Assembly (NCBI GenBank): GCA_031269465.1
Contig: JAISZB010000132.1
Location: 1 to 38,821 of the forward strand
DNA: 38,821 nucleotides
Source of the DNA: Clostridiales bacterium
Lineage (GTDB): Bacteria; Bacillota; Clostridia; Lachnospirales; WQUN01
Direction of reading: 5' to 3'
The position numbers and the translations under genes were made by a program. The stretch's first letter is position 1. Every line of letters starts with the position of its first letter. This document shows, piece after piece, positions 9,801 to 16,674 of the stretch. The notes below the pieces were generated by a model. It saw only the letters and a program-made list of their open reading frames with translations, was not told the origin of the DNA and ran no database searches.

Positions 9801-10227
9801 AAAACTTCCCATCTCCCAGAAGCAGCTTGCCGATGATGAGGCGAAACATCAGGCAGATGCGGCGGCAAGAGCCGCGCAGGCAGGAAACGGCGTAACCGTT
9901 CCGGCAAGTGTAGGTGGCTACACATATACACAGTCTGAAACTGGCAGCGTGCATGAAGTACACAAGCAGTCGCAAACGCAGCCCGCACAGCGGAAGAATA
10001 GACGTTTCTTCATGTCCGCTGACCTCGACACAACGCGCATCAACCGCGATGTCCAGAAGTACGTCGAGGAGATAATCCAACACCTGACTTCGGTAGACGG
10101 CGCAACCGTAAAAGTTTCGCTTGAAGTTGAATCCGAAGCCGAAAACGGTTTCACACAGCAGACCGTGCGGACAGTCTCCGAGAACTGCCGAACGCTTCGA
10201 GTACGGAGTTCGGGGTTTGAGGAATAG
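6826..10227 (+). CDS. DUF499 ATPase with N-terminal Swt1-type HEPN domain (Hma-type)
   Basis: This is a 1133-residue protein. Residues 1-140 form an all-helical HEPN domain of the Swt1 kind with the RNKLAH motif at 101-106 (R-x4-H), the arrangement used by HEPN ribonucleases. The rest is the DUF499 P-loop ATPase, with AFGGGKTH around 264-271 (Walker A) and ILMDE at 384-388 (Walker B). The C-terminus has an Ala/Gln-rich linker near 1000-1060 and a compact final domain. DUF499 ATPases accompany DUF1156 methylases in predicted restriction-like defence systems. By inference this one senses the invader or drives assembly, and the HEPN part may act as a toxic ribonuclease. The ATG is preceded by GGGAGG at 8-base spacing. 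The next gene starts 21 bases after its stop. Confidence 0.9.
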   Translation: MANNHVQVSQGFRILLGGLAPYIARELGSEFSNDWWNTAVIDTLYDDQKRDLPLSGDWAKLVDSLDIARCLLLFDLHWQKVFRKKLSVEHRTWAKELVGVRNKLAHLGGEDFTADDTWRALDTMSRLCEQIDPDGAEEIRVLLRTSRYGSESGSTAVTVASSTPAAAAKSKKVGILDTTPISGLPCWRDVIEPHPDVAQGRYKNAEFAADLAQVARGEGAYEYRDPVEFFARTYVTEGMTGLLEQSLRRVCGKDGEPVIQLKTAFGGGKTHSMLALYHMMRGRVSLDKIPNVKPVLQRAEVTSLPKANVAVLVGTALDPTKAKRPQNMPGITINTLWGEMAAQLAESAGNAKLYDYIKEADKKGVSPGSEALKNLFDAAAPCLILMDELVAYAKKLYGANGLPAGTFDNFISFVQEVTEAARASKNSLVVASIPESDIEIGGDAGKTALETIEHTFGRMESIWKPVAANEGFEVVRRRLFLDCKDPDGRDAVCSKFSQMYNENTSDFPLEAREVEYRDRMVSCYPIHPEVFDRLYEDWATLERFQRTRGVLRLMAAVIHELWMGNDAGFMIMPGSVPLDVPNVRDELTRHLSEGWNALVDREVDGRNSIPYQKDQQNVRYGSKLASRRMARTVMLGSAPTVRDQNVRGIEASRIRLGVVQPGENIANFNDALNTLASALAYLYTNPSGDRFWYDTRPTLRKTVEDRATQVAAPDVEYEIETRLRAIRREQPFAGIHICPSSSLDVPDEQTARLVILRPTDEYKASNQSNTAMTAVTDVLNNRGNKPRIYRNMLAFIAPEQDLMTSLKQTVRRYLAWKSIREDSEDLNLDAAQNRETDNNLTRFNRTVDDQIKEAYCWLLVPYIDKNTDMKTIIWDTVRISGGNDSIISKAAKKMLQNEQIVTKWAPALLLMELDSVLWKNDDHIAVKKLWEYLCTYCYLPRLANENVLMDAIQTGLNSTEYFAFASGFDGCRYLDMKFNQYAGIVERSGYLVKLPISQKQLADDEAKHQADAAARAAQAGNGVTVPASVGGYTYTQSETGSVHEVHKQSQTQPAQRKNRRFFMSADLDTTRINRDVQKYVEEIIQHLTSVDGATVKVSLEVESEAENGFTQQTVRTVSENCRTLRVRSSGFEE

Positions 10228-10248
10228 CGTGTAGCAGGAGGGCTGAAT

Positions 10249-11377
10249 ATGAGCAACGAGTTCTTCCAAGAACAACGAGAACAGTCGCTAATCAAGGCAA
10301 GGATTGTTTCAAAATACTTTTCTGCATGGGCGAGTGTTATCCTTGCCACACAAAAGAGGTATCCTCAGCACGTCCAGCGGATGGCTTATATAGACATATT
10401 CGCCGAACCCGGTCGTTACGATGACCAAAGTAAATCTACACCATTGTTGGTGTTGGAGACTATACATGCTAACCCTGATTTGGCGAGTCGAATGGTGACA
10501 TTGTTCAACGATAAGGATGCGGAAAAATTGAAAGCCTGAAAAAGGCAATCGCTCAGATTCCCAGCATTGATGGGTTAAAGTACGCTCCTGACTTCTACAA
10601 CGAAGAAGTGGGAGACGAAATAGCCAAAATGTTCAGCAGCAAAACAATTATCCCGACTTTCTTCTTCGTTGACCCTTGGGCTATAAAGGCTTGTCTTTGA
10701 ATCTGGTTTCATCAATGATTAAAGATTGGGGTTGCGACTGCGTCTTCTTCTTCAACTACAATCGCGTGAATATGGGTGTAAATAATGATGCCATTAAGCA
10801 ACACATGGCATTATTATTTGGGGAGGATAAGCTCGCAAAACTACGCCAGCAGTTGCCTGATAGTCTCTCTCCCGCCGAGCGTGAAGTAGTTGTAGTACAG
10901 GAACTTTGCGACGCTTTACGGCAAAACGGGAGTAGATTTGTACTTCCGTCCAGATTTAAGAATGATAATGGCGCAAGAACGAGCCATCACCTAATATTCC
11001 TCAGCAAGAACTTTCACGGCTATGAAATAATGAAAGAAATCGTGGCAAAAGAGAGTTCTGACATAAAGGACGGAGTTGCAAATTTCGAATACAACCCTCG
11101 TGACGCACATTACAGGCAAGGCACATTGTTTGATTTGCTCTCACGTCCTCTGGATGAGCTGCAAGGTATGCTGTTGAAAAAATACGCTGGTCGGACAATT
11201 GATTTCTTGGAACTATATGAAGAGCATAGTGTAGACAGCCCATATGTTAAGAAGAATTACAAGGATGTCCTTGGTGCAAAGCTTGACGCCTGTTTGATTA
11301 GTGCTTCAAATCCTAAGAATAACAAACCGCCGAGAAAAGGCATGTTTTCAGGTGAAATGAGGATCACTTTTACATAA
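10249..11377 (+). pseudogene. tcmP: Three-Cys-motif partner protein TcmP, interrupted by two frameshifts
   Basis: The start is ATG 10249, with GGAGGG 7 bases upstream. The opening FFQEQREQSLIKARIVSKYF and the later IDIFAEPGRY are characteristic of TcmP. The first frame stops at 10539. Restoring one A in the A-run near 10523-10527 continues the protein as EKIESLKKAIAQIPS. That frame runs to the Trp of FFFVDPW and then needs one extra G in the GGG at about 10678-10680 to continue as GYKGLSLNLV, which is open to 11377. The C-terminal RKGMFSGEMRITFT looks natural, so only these two lesions are needed for about 375 residues. Both are single-base losses in homopolymers, so assembly or read error is as likely as decay. 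TcmP's role is unproven; it accompanies radical SAM or Gp37-like partners, here the first gene of the operon. Confidence 0.82.
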
Positions 11378-12610
11378 AAGGCTACATTGCCGATAGCATT
11401 GCCCATTCAAAACCATCGACAATGAACCTTTTAATTTTTCCTCTACTCGACCGAAAGGGGGTGTGCAAAAACCGTGATGACGATGACAGCGACAAGGCGG
11501 GAAATCTCGCCGCCAACAAACTACAAACAGCCATGTCGGCCAAACCGACGGAATCCCGCCATGTTGCAAGTTCACGCAGATCAGATTCAACTGCGCCTGC
11601 GACCGTACTTACAATGAGGAACCGCTTGGAGGATCTTTTGCGTAGCCGCAGCACTAAAAACCGTACAGCAGGCGGCAGCAAAACCGCATTCACGCTTCGC
11701 CCCGCTTGCGCGCCGCTCGCCGGCGATCCAGCCAGAACTCATCAATGGAGCTGATTGATAAAGGAAGCCGATTTGCATTCGGCGCGTTTTTTTGGAGATA
11801 TCTCGGAAGGGCGGCTCAGCCGGTCGATCTGGCCCCTCGCCCTTGGGGGGGGGGCCAGATCAAGGCCATGCCGGCGGCGCGATCCTCCGCATTAAATCGG
11901 CCGCGGCAAGCCGCCGGGGCTGGGCGGCGCGAAGATGATCGCGGAGGGCGCCGAGGCAAGGCCGGTAGCGACTGTCGGCGGCAAAACCAACAGACAGGCA
12001 TGCGGCTGCAATGGATTGAATGGCGCCGCTGATCCTGACGCCGGAGCGCCGCATGATTTCGACGGGCGCTTTAAGCTTTGGCTGCGCCGCAATGAACTGG
12101 AGGTAGCCGAAGCCAGCCTTATGCGAAGAGTCCCCGGGCCGTTCCCCACAGCCGAAAAGCTGAGGGGAGAATCTCAGAGGCCGGCGCAAAGACAACCTGG
12201 GAAAACGCTCAGGCAAAGGAAAAAGGATGCCCGCCTAAAAACGCCTGGCAGCCTTTCAACGGCCTTTTCAAGCGACGCCGCCGATGCGCCCAAGGATAAA
12301 TGCCGTATAGATTTCCCCTTTCATTTTTATGATTTATTTAGAATTGCGGACATCCATGCATGCGGAGGGTAGGCCGCCAGCCATCCTAAAGCGGACGCTG
12401 GCGGCGGCCAGAATAGCGTGGCGTCGCGTCAGCGGCTTATCGGCAACCGTCAAATGGGCGCTGTTGATGATCATCATGTAAATGCAGGCGGCATTGCATG
12501 GGCAATAAAATATACACTGCCTGAAATGGCCGTCATGCCGTACAGCAGCCGGAAAACGCTATGAGGACGCCCGATCCAGCCTCGTTGAAGCTTGAAAAAT
12601 AACATAAAAA
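11378..12610. other. Stretch without recognisable gene downstream of the defence operon
   Basis: No convincing coding region was found on either strand. Open frames of 60-145 codons exist on both strands but overlap one another, lack ribosome binding sites, and resemble no family I know. The plus-strand reading KTVMTMTATRREIS near 11475 faintly recalls the N-terminus of clostridial serine recombinases, but the frame soon breaks. A terminator-like hairpin lies at 11767-11793. The sequence at 11800-12250 is GC-rich, unlike the AT-rich stretches around it. Confidence 0.5.
11767..11793 (+). terminator. Rho-independent terminator-like hairpin
   Basis: GCCGA (11767-11771) pairs with TCGGC (11779-11783) around a 7-base loop. 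Three further bases lead into seven consecutive T (11787-11793). It could end transcription coming from the defence operon about 390 bases upstream. Confidence 0.5.
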
Positions 12611-12655
12611 AGAACCTGCCGAATTTCAAATGATTTCGTTAGGTTCTCTTTTTGT
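12611..12655. terminator. Bidirectional terminator hairpin next to the CRISPR array
   Basis: AGAACCT (12611-12617) pairs with AGGTTCT (12641-12647), with a second short pairing GAA/TTC inside. The plus side runs into CTTTTTG. On the minus strand the stem is followed by TTTTTTATG. If the array is transcribed on the minus strand, this hairpin sits at its distal end. Confidence 0.55.
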
Positions 12656-12674
12656 TTTGGCTTTTTGGGGGAAG

Positions 12675-13128
12675 CTTTTTAATGCCCCTGGAGCAAGCTC
12701 TTCCTGTAAATTGGAAGTCCAGAGGTCAACAATGATGCTAAACCGTTTAAAAGCCCCATAGGGCAAGCACTTCCTGTGATCGGTACGAGCAAAACGGTGG
12801 GCGGCAATGGCCAGCTCAGTTTCAAAGCCCCGTAGGGTGAGCACTTCCTGTGACGAACTACTTGGTGACGGTTACACTCCTCCTATAAGTTTCAAAGCCC
12901 CGTAGGATAGGACTTCCTGTGACGATGGCACCACGCGGTTCACGCAATTAGGCGACGGTTTCAAAATCCCGTAGGGCAACACTTCCTTGACAGGTTGGAA
13001 TGGATGTTTATTGGAGTCTTAGCGATGTTTCAAAGCCCCGTAGGGCAAGCGCCTCCTGTAGCTGAAACAGATGTACCAGCGATAATACTAAAGTTTCAAA
13101 GCCCCGTAGGGCAAGCGCTTCCTGATGC
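12675..13128. CRISPR. Degenerate orphan CRISPR array: 7 repeats of about 36 bases, 6 spacers
   Basis: Seven repeats lie at 12675-12710, 12745-12780, 12819-12854, 12889-12923, 12958-12991, 13027-13062 and 13093-13128. The plus-strand consensus begins GTTTCAAAGCCCCGTAGGGC and ends AAGCACTTCCTGTGAC. Lengths are 36, 36, 36, 35, 34, 36 and 36, so two repeats have lost bases. The first repeat is strongly degraded. Intervals are 34, 38, 34, 34, 35 and 30 bases and share no similarity, as expected of spacers. The consensus holds a small palindrome GCCC-CGTA-GGGC. Read on the minus strand it ends CTTTGAAAC, resembling the GAAAC 3' end of type I/III repeats, so crRNA transcription is probably leftward. 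That would put the worn repeat at the leader-distal end, which is usual. No cas gene is in the window. Confidence 0.85.
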
Positions 13129-13142
13129 TTATAAAACAAGTA
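13127..13142. repeat. 16-base direct repeat, left copy
   Basis: GCTTATAAAACAAGTA begins inside the last two bases of the final CRISPR repeat and recurs exactly at 13469-13484. The 326 bases between the copies include a detached degraded CRISPR repeat and a terminator-like hairpin. Confidence 0.8.
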
Positions 13143-13306
13143 CAATTCAGACATGAATTACAGGATAAGCTGTCGAATGTCAATTACCAGCATGTAAACC
13201 CCCGGCTTTTTCGTCTGGGTATGGGGTTTGCAGATTCCAGGACAAAAATCGACATCGGAAGCGCAAATATAGCTTGATGCTTACTCAACGTGGCGAAACC
13301 GCTGTT

Positions 13307-13342
13307 TTTTCAAAGACCCATATGGCAAGCGCTTCCTTTGGC
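13307..13342. repeat. Detached degraded CRISPR repeat
   Basis: The sequence TTTTCAAAGACCCATATGGCAAGCGCTTCCTTTGGC (given by position only beyond its core CAAGCGCTTCC) matches the array repeat at most positions over 36 bases. It lies 178 bases beyond the last array repeat. No second unit flanks it, so it is either an isolated remnant of a longer array or was carried with the inserted segment bounded by the 16-base direct repeats. Confidence 0.6.
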
Positions 13343-13379
13343 AGACTCCTCTGGGAGGCCTTGATTTTAGTGGCTTTGA

Positions 13380-13409
13380 GGGGGTCGTTTTGAGAACGCC
13401 CCCCTATTT
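13380..13409 (+). terminator. Hairpin followed by TATTTT
   Basis: GGGGG-T-CGTT (13380-13389) pairs with AACG-CCCCC (13395-13403) with one bulged base, followed by TATTTT. No gene directly upstream explains it. Confidence 0.4.
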
Positions 13410-13468
13410 TAGAAGTACGGGAGGTTTGCAAAATCCACTTGAAAATCCAAAGCCAATAAACGGAAAAC

Positions 13469-13484
13469 GCTTATAAAACAAGTA
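13469..13484. repeat. 16-base direct repeat, right copy
   Basis: This is an exact second copy of GCTTATAAAACAAGTA found at 13127-13142. The sequences outside the two copies are unrelated. Confidence 0.8.
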
Positions 13485-14001
13485 TGGGGCCAGTTGCGGA
13501 CGCCTTCTGAAAAGCCGCCTTGCGCTTGATGAAGAAGGCCGGCTCCTGCAGGCCGCATGCGCCTATGCGCCAATCGACCCGCGAAAAGAGCGCGCATCCG
13601 ACTCCGCGATGGAAAGGATCTGGACAGCGGGGCATGCGGCAAAGTCAAAGCTGGGCGCAATCAGCGCGCATGCCTGCAAGAGCAATTTCGATGCCGAGGA
13701 GGCGATGGACGCCGTGAAGGCCGTTTATGACGCTGAACCCGATATCGCAGCCATCGCCAGCGGCGGATATATCCGCTTGGATGGCCGCCATGCAGGCTGC
13801 CATACGCCCAAACCCGGAGTGGAAAGAATAGAGCCATCCGCGTCTGCTGGAGCATTGGACGCGCTGCGAGCCGCCGAAGGCATCGCGGAAGCGGGCGCAG
13901 GCGATAACAGCGGCGAAGCCGAATGCCGCAGTTCACCCGCGTCAGGCATGATGGAGCGCGCTTTGGGGGAACCGCTAGTAAATCCGCCTGGCGTGGAATA
14001 A
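13477..14001 (+). CDS. Unidentified GC-rich open frame, possibly a decayed gene
   Basis: This is an open frame of about 174 codons, open from 13477, with the first ATG only at 13609 and no ribosome binding site there. The translation is Ala-rich and has gene-like stretches, such as AYAPIDPRKER and IASGGYIRLDGRH, but I recognise no family. The first ATG would give a 130-residue protein without a credible start, so it is more likely the body of a gene that has lost its 5' end. Its G+C is clearly higher than that of the neighbouring repeats and relics. A good ribosome binding site (AAGGAGGATATT-ATG) follows its stop at 14001. It leads into a frame of only 26 codons, again suggesting a broken downstream gene. 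Confidence 0.3.
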   Translation, partial: NKYGASCGRLLKSRLALDEEGRLLQAACAYAPIDPRKERASDSAMERIWTAGHAAKSKLGAISAHACKSNFDAEEAMDAVKAVYDAEPDIAAIASGGYIRLDGRHAGCHTPKPGVERIEPSASAGALDALRAAEGIAEAGAGDNSGEAECRSSPASGMMERALGEPLVNPPGVE

Positions 14002-14433
14002 GGAGGATATTATGCATATTTTGCGGAAATCAATGGCAGGATGGCTGAACTTTCCGGGGAGGAAAAGCAAAAGGCTCCGGCATAATTGATTGCGCGGCCA
14101 AAGGCGCGGTCGACCGGCGCGCCGCAGCGCCAGGCGCCAATGACGTGCATAATGCTAGGATTGATCCGGACAAATGCCATGACTATGCCGCGCTTGCGAA
14201 AAACAACGGGAAGCCGGCGGAAATAAGGGCTATGCCCGAAATGATCAAAGGGGGCGGGGCCATCTGCCTGGCAGGCGCTTTCTTCAAACCACGCTTATAA
14301 GAATGATCGAAAGGATGGGCTTCCATTATGGGCGTAAATCAATGCAAGTTGCAATCTACGCCCATGATGGCCAGGCAAGCAAAGTTTCGCAAACATTCAC
14401 TTAAAAAATAATATATTATGGAGGTTGCCAAGT
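14002..14433 (+). other. Remains of a broken gene after a good ribosome binding site
   Basis: AAGGAGG is followed by ATG 14012, but that frame stops after 26 codons. A second frame, about 14085-14299, reads in a coding-like way (DPDKCHDYAALAKNNGKPAE and on to KGGGAICLAGAFFKPRL) and ends at TAA 14297-14299. The family is not recognised. The pattern is that of a gene with several frameshifts. Confidence 0.35.
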
Positions 14434-14897
14434 ATGCAAGCGAAAGATGCTCTTTTGGAAAATTGCCCGGTTAAGTTGAAAGACCCAAAATTCCTGATTG
14501 TTTATGTGCCGCAAGTCCGCAGTAAAAGCGGACAATACAGTGGCCTCCTGCAAGCTCACAATGAAAATGCACCTCGCTTTCCTGCGAGAAGAAAAAGAAA
14601 AAGCTCTTGCGGAAACTGCCGCTGCTGATTTCAGCCAGAAGGATGTCATTCTTTTCATGACTGGCTTAAGGTGAAGCGGGGAAAGGAAGCCGCCACAGCT
14701 ACCCAACGCCTTGGTAGCATCCGCTCCTTTTGTTCAGGCTTAAATGAAAGCGGCCTCATGCCTCATTCGGATATGAAGGCAGTTTAGAGATAAATAAGTT
14801 GCAGGATATGAGTAATCATGAAGTGCGGTTCCTTACAGTCGAAAATGTGAAACTTGTTCTGAACAAGCCGGATACATCAAAGAAAAAAGGGTATTAG
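14434..14897 (+). pseudogene. Tyrosine recombinase (integrase/Xer-like) relic
   Basis: ATG 14434 follows GGAGG at 9-base spacing. The first frame gives FLIVYVPQVRSKS, like the start of a SAM-like core-binding domain. A shift near 14528 continues as DNTVASCKLTMKMHLAFLRE and on through FSQKDVILFM. A second shift near 14660 continues as DWLKVKRGKEAATATQRLGS and IRSFCSGLNESGLM. After a stop and another shift, HEVRFLTVENVKLVLNKPD, the usual entry to the catalytic domain, follows and ends at TAG 14895-14897. The catalytic R-H-R-Y residues are absent. At least three frame changes and the missing half make it non-functional. It marks an old mobile element between the CRISPR remnant and the housekeeping genes. 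Confidence 0.65.
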
Positions 14898-14930
14898 CGA
14901 TATATTTTTCATTGCCTTGCTTTAACGCCA

Positions 14931-14978
14931 ATGTATAATCAAGCTCCAATAAAGGAACATTTGATGAAAATCGGTATA
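14931..14978 (+). repeat. Dispersed palindromic repeat, right half only (copy A)
   Basis: Begins ATGTATAATCAAGCTCC and continues into AAAGGAACATTTGATGAAAA, ending TCGGTATA. This is the right arm of the family described at 28821-28952. The left arm and inner palindrome are missing. Confidence 0.65.
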
Positions 14979-14986
14979 GCAGAGCG

Positions 14987-16228
14987 TTAATCATCGATTT
15001 TTTTAGGCCGTCTCAAAATGCTGAAGGGCGCAACGGGTTGAGAGGCCCCGACCATCACGAGTTGTTTTGGATGAGGCGCGTCTTTTATCGGAAAGCCGTC
15101 CATATCTAGCATAACCTTAATGTTCTGCGTAAAACCTTTTCCATGTGGAGTGAAGAATTCCAAGTCCTCGCCCAGGCTGAATTTGTTTCTTTGCTCAATG
15201 ACGGCCAAACCGGATTTTTCGTCATAAGAAAGCGCAGTGCCCAGAAAATCGCATGCCGCGTCTCCGCCGTCGAAATTGTACTCCAGAGACGAAGAATCAG
15301 GCCCGCCTTCAAAAAATCCCGAGCAGAAGCCTCTGTTGCCGGCTTTCTTCAACTCAGACAGGTAATGCCCTTTCTTGGATTCATAGAGGCTGCGATTTGA
15401 GAACCAGTCGTCAATAGCCTCTCGATAAGCCTTGACAGTTGCCGCGACATAATATGCTGATTTCATCCTGCCTTCGATCTTGAAGCTGGAAATTCCGGCT
15501 TCAATCAACTGCGGTATGAAGCCTATCAGGCAAAGATCCTTTGAGTTCATGATATAGGAGCCCCTGGAGTCCTCTTCAATGGGAAGGTATTCGCCCGGGC
15601 GTGTTTCCTCAACCAAAGAGTACTTGTACCGGCAAGGATGCGCGCATGCGCCGCGGTTGGAATCGCGTCCGGCCATGAAATTGCTTAGGAGGCATCTTCC
15701 GGAGTAGGATATGCACATGGCGCCATGGACGAAATACTCCAGCTCAATGCCTGGAGCCTTGTCCCTGATTTCAGACGCCTCCTTGAATGAGAGCTCCCTT
15801 GCGAGCACTATCCGCTTAGCCCCCAGGCGCTGCCAGAAAACGGCCGACATGTAGTTGGTGTTGTTGGCTTGGGTAGAGATGTGTATGTTCATCTCAGGGG
15901 CGGCATCTCGCAGGATGCTGAAAACTCCGGGATCGGATACTATGCATGCGTCAACGCCCGCTTGGGAGATCTGGGAAAAGTATTCGGGAAGAGACGTCAG
16001 ATCGTCATTGCGGGCGAAAATGTTTGCGGCTGCGTAAACTTTGCATCCGGCATTGTGCGCATAGCGGACGGCTTTACGGAGTGTTTCCTCATCGAAGTTT
16101 TTAGCCATTGCGCGAAGGCTGTAGCGCTTTGCGCCTAAATAGACCGCGTCCGCGCCGTATGCAATGGCAAATTGAAGCTTTTCAAAATCGCCTGCTGGGG
16201 CGAGGAGCTCTGGTTTTTTCAGATTCAT
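14987..16228 (-). CDS. trhP: U32 family peptidase, TrhP-type tRNA hydroxylation protein
   Basis: From ATG 16228 the protein has 413 residues and starts MNLKKPELLAPAGDFEKL, the standard U32 opening. The family signature is present as EYFVHGAMCISYSGRC, and further cysteines in RGACAHPCRYKYSL match the metal/cluster ligands of the family. U32 proteins of this type (YegQ/YrrN/YrrO) help make 5-hydroxyuridine at tRNA position 34, and true peptidase activity is doubtful. A longer frame reaches a TTG at 16309, but it adds 27 residues absent from the family, so I prefer 16228; AGGAAAGG lies rather far (16 bases) upstream. It lies downstream of mltG on the same strand, as in Bacillus yrrL-yrrO, but without the O-methyltransferase and with a 446-base gap. 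Confidence 0.88.
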   Translation of the reverse strand: MNLKKPELLAPAGDFEKLQFAIAYGADAVYLGAKRYSLRAMAKNFDEETLRKAVRYAHNAGCKVYAAANIFARNDDLTSLPEYFSQISQAGVDACIVSDPGVFSILRDAAPEMNIHISTQANNTNYMSAVFWQRLGAKRIVLARELSFKEASEIRDKAPGIELEYFVHGAMCISYSGRCLLSNFMAGRDSNRGACAHPCRYKYSLVEETRPGEYLPIEEDSRGSYIMNSKDLCLIGFIPQLIEAGISSFKIEGRMKSAYYVAATVKAYREAIDDWFSNRSLYESKKGHYLSELKKAGNRGFCSGFFEGGPDSSSLEYNFDGGDAACDFLGTALSYDEKSGLAVIEQRNKFSLGEDLEFFTPHGKGFTQNIKVMLDMDGFPIKDAPHPKQLVMVGASQPVAPFSILRRPKKIDD

Positions 16229-16674
16229 GCGGCTTAAGCGATATCCTTTCCTAGAGCTTATCCGTAAATAAGGCGCGATGCCGAGAATGAAGGCTTCTTT
16301 GAATTTCAATCGGCTCGAAATAACCTTTTCTCCTATTTACGGACAAGATCTTACTTGTCAATGAAATATGCCGAGTCAATGAGGCGATTTTAGCTGACTG
16401 TCCACTTTAACTCCCATCAGCATGGATTTGAGTCTTTGGCTTGAAAGAACAGTATATCAAGCCAAGCGCTTCGGCTAGTTGAAAATATGCTGATTAGCAG
16501 TTAATTGAGCTTGTTTTGAAGCTCGGCTGACCTCTTTCAAGGTTCGAAATGCCGATATCAACTGCACTCGCTGTACAGCCAGGCTGCAAAACATGAACTT
16601 TCAAATGCAAATCAGCATATCAAAGCCGGCTCTGCGGCTATTCCGACGATTTTTTTCAGCGTACGCTAAAGGCG
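16229..16674. repeat. Intergenic stretch with palindromic repeat copy B (core about 16517-16590)
   Basis: The core reads GAAGCTCGGCTGACC, then TTCGAAATGCCGATATCAAC, then CTCGCTGTACAGCCAGGCTG. It continues into AACTTTCAAATGCAAATCAG, the second right-arm subtype also seen at copy C. Another fragment, ACTGTCCACTTTAACTCC, lies near 16396. No gene was found in this gap between mltG and the U32 gene. Confidence 0.6.

Noticed and set aside
1..11377. BREX or DISARM assignment for the defence operon
   Set aside because: No PglZ, BrxC, DUF1998 or PLD gene is present. The DUF1156, DUF499 and DUF3883 combination fits the helicase-methylase-ATPase type instead.
11460..11760. Serine recombinase N-terminus after tcmP
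   Set aside because: Only about 14 residues (KTVMTMTATRREIS) recall the family. No catalytic Ser region follows in any frame.
11935..12372. 145-codon plus-strand open frame
   Set aside because: It has no ribosome binding site and no recognisable motif, and equally long frames lie on the other strand. It is consistent with a GC-rich non-coding or decayed sequence.
13501..13620. P-type ATPase fragment suggested by APIDPRKER and MERIWTAG
   Set aside because: The resemblance is short and no phosphorylation or hinge motif (DKTGT, TGDxxxTA) is present.
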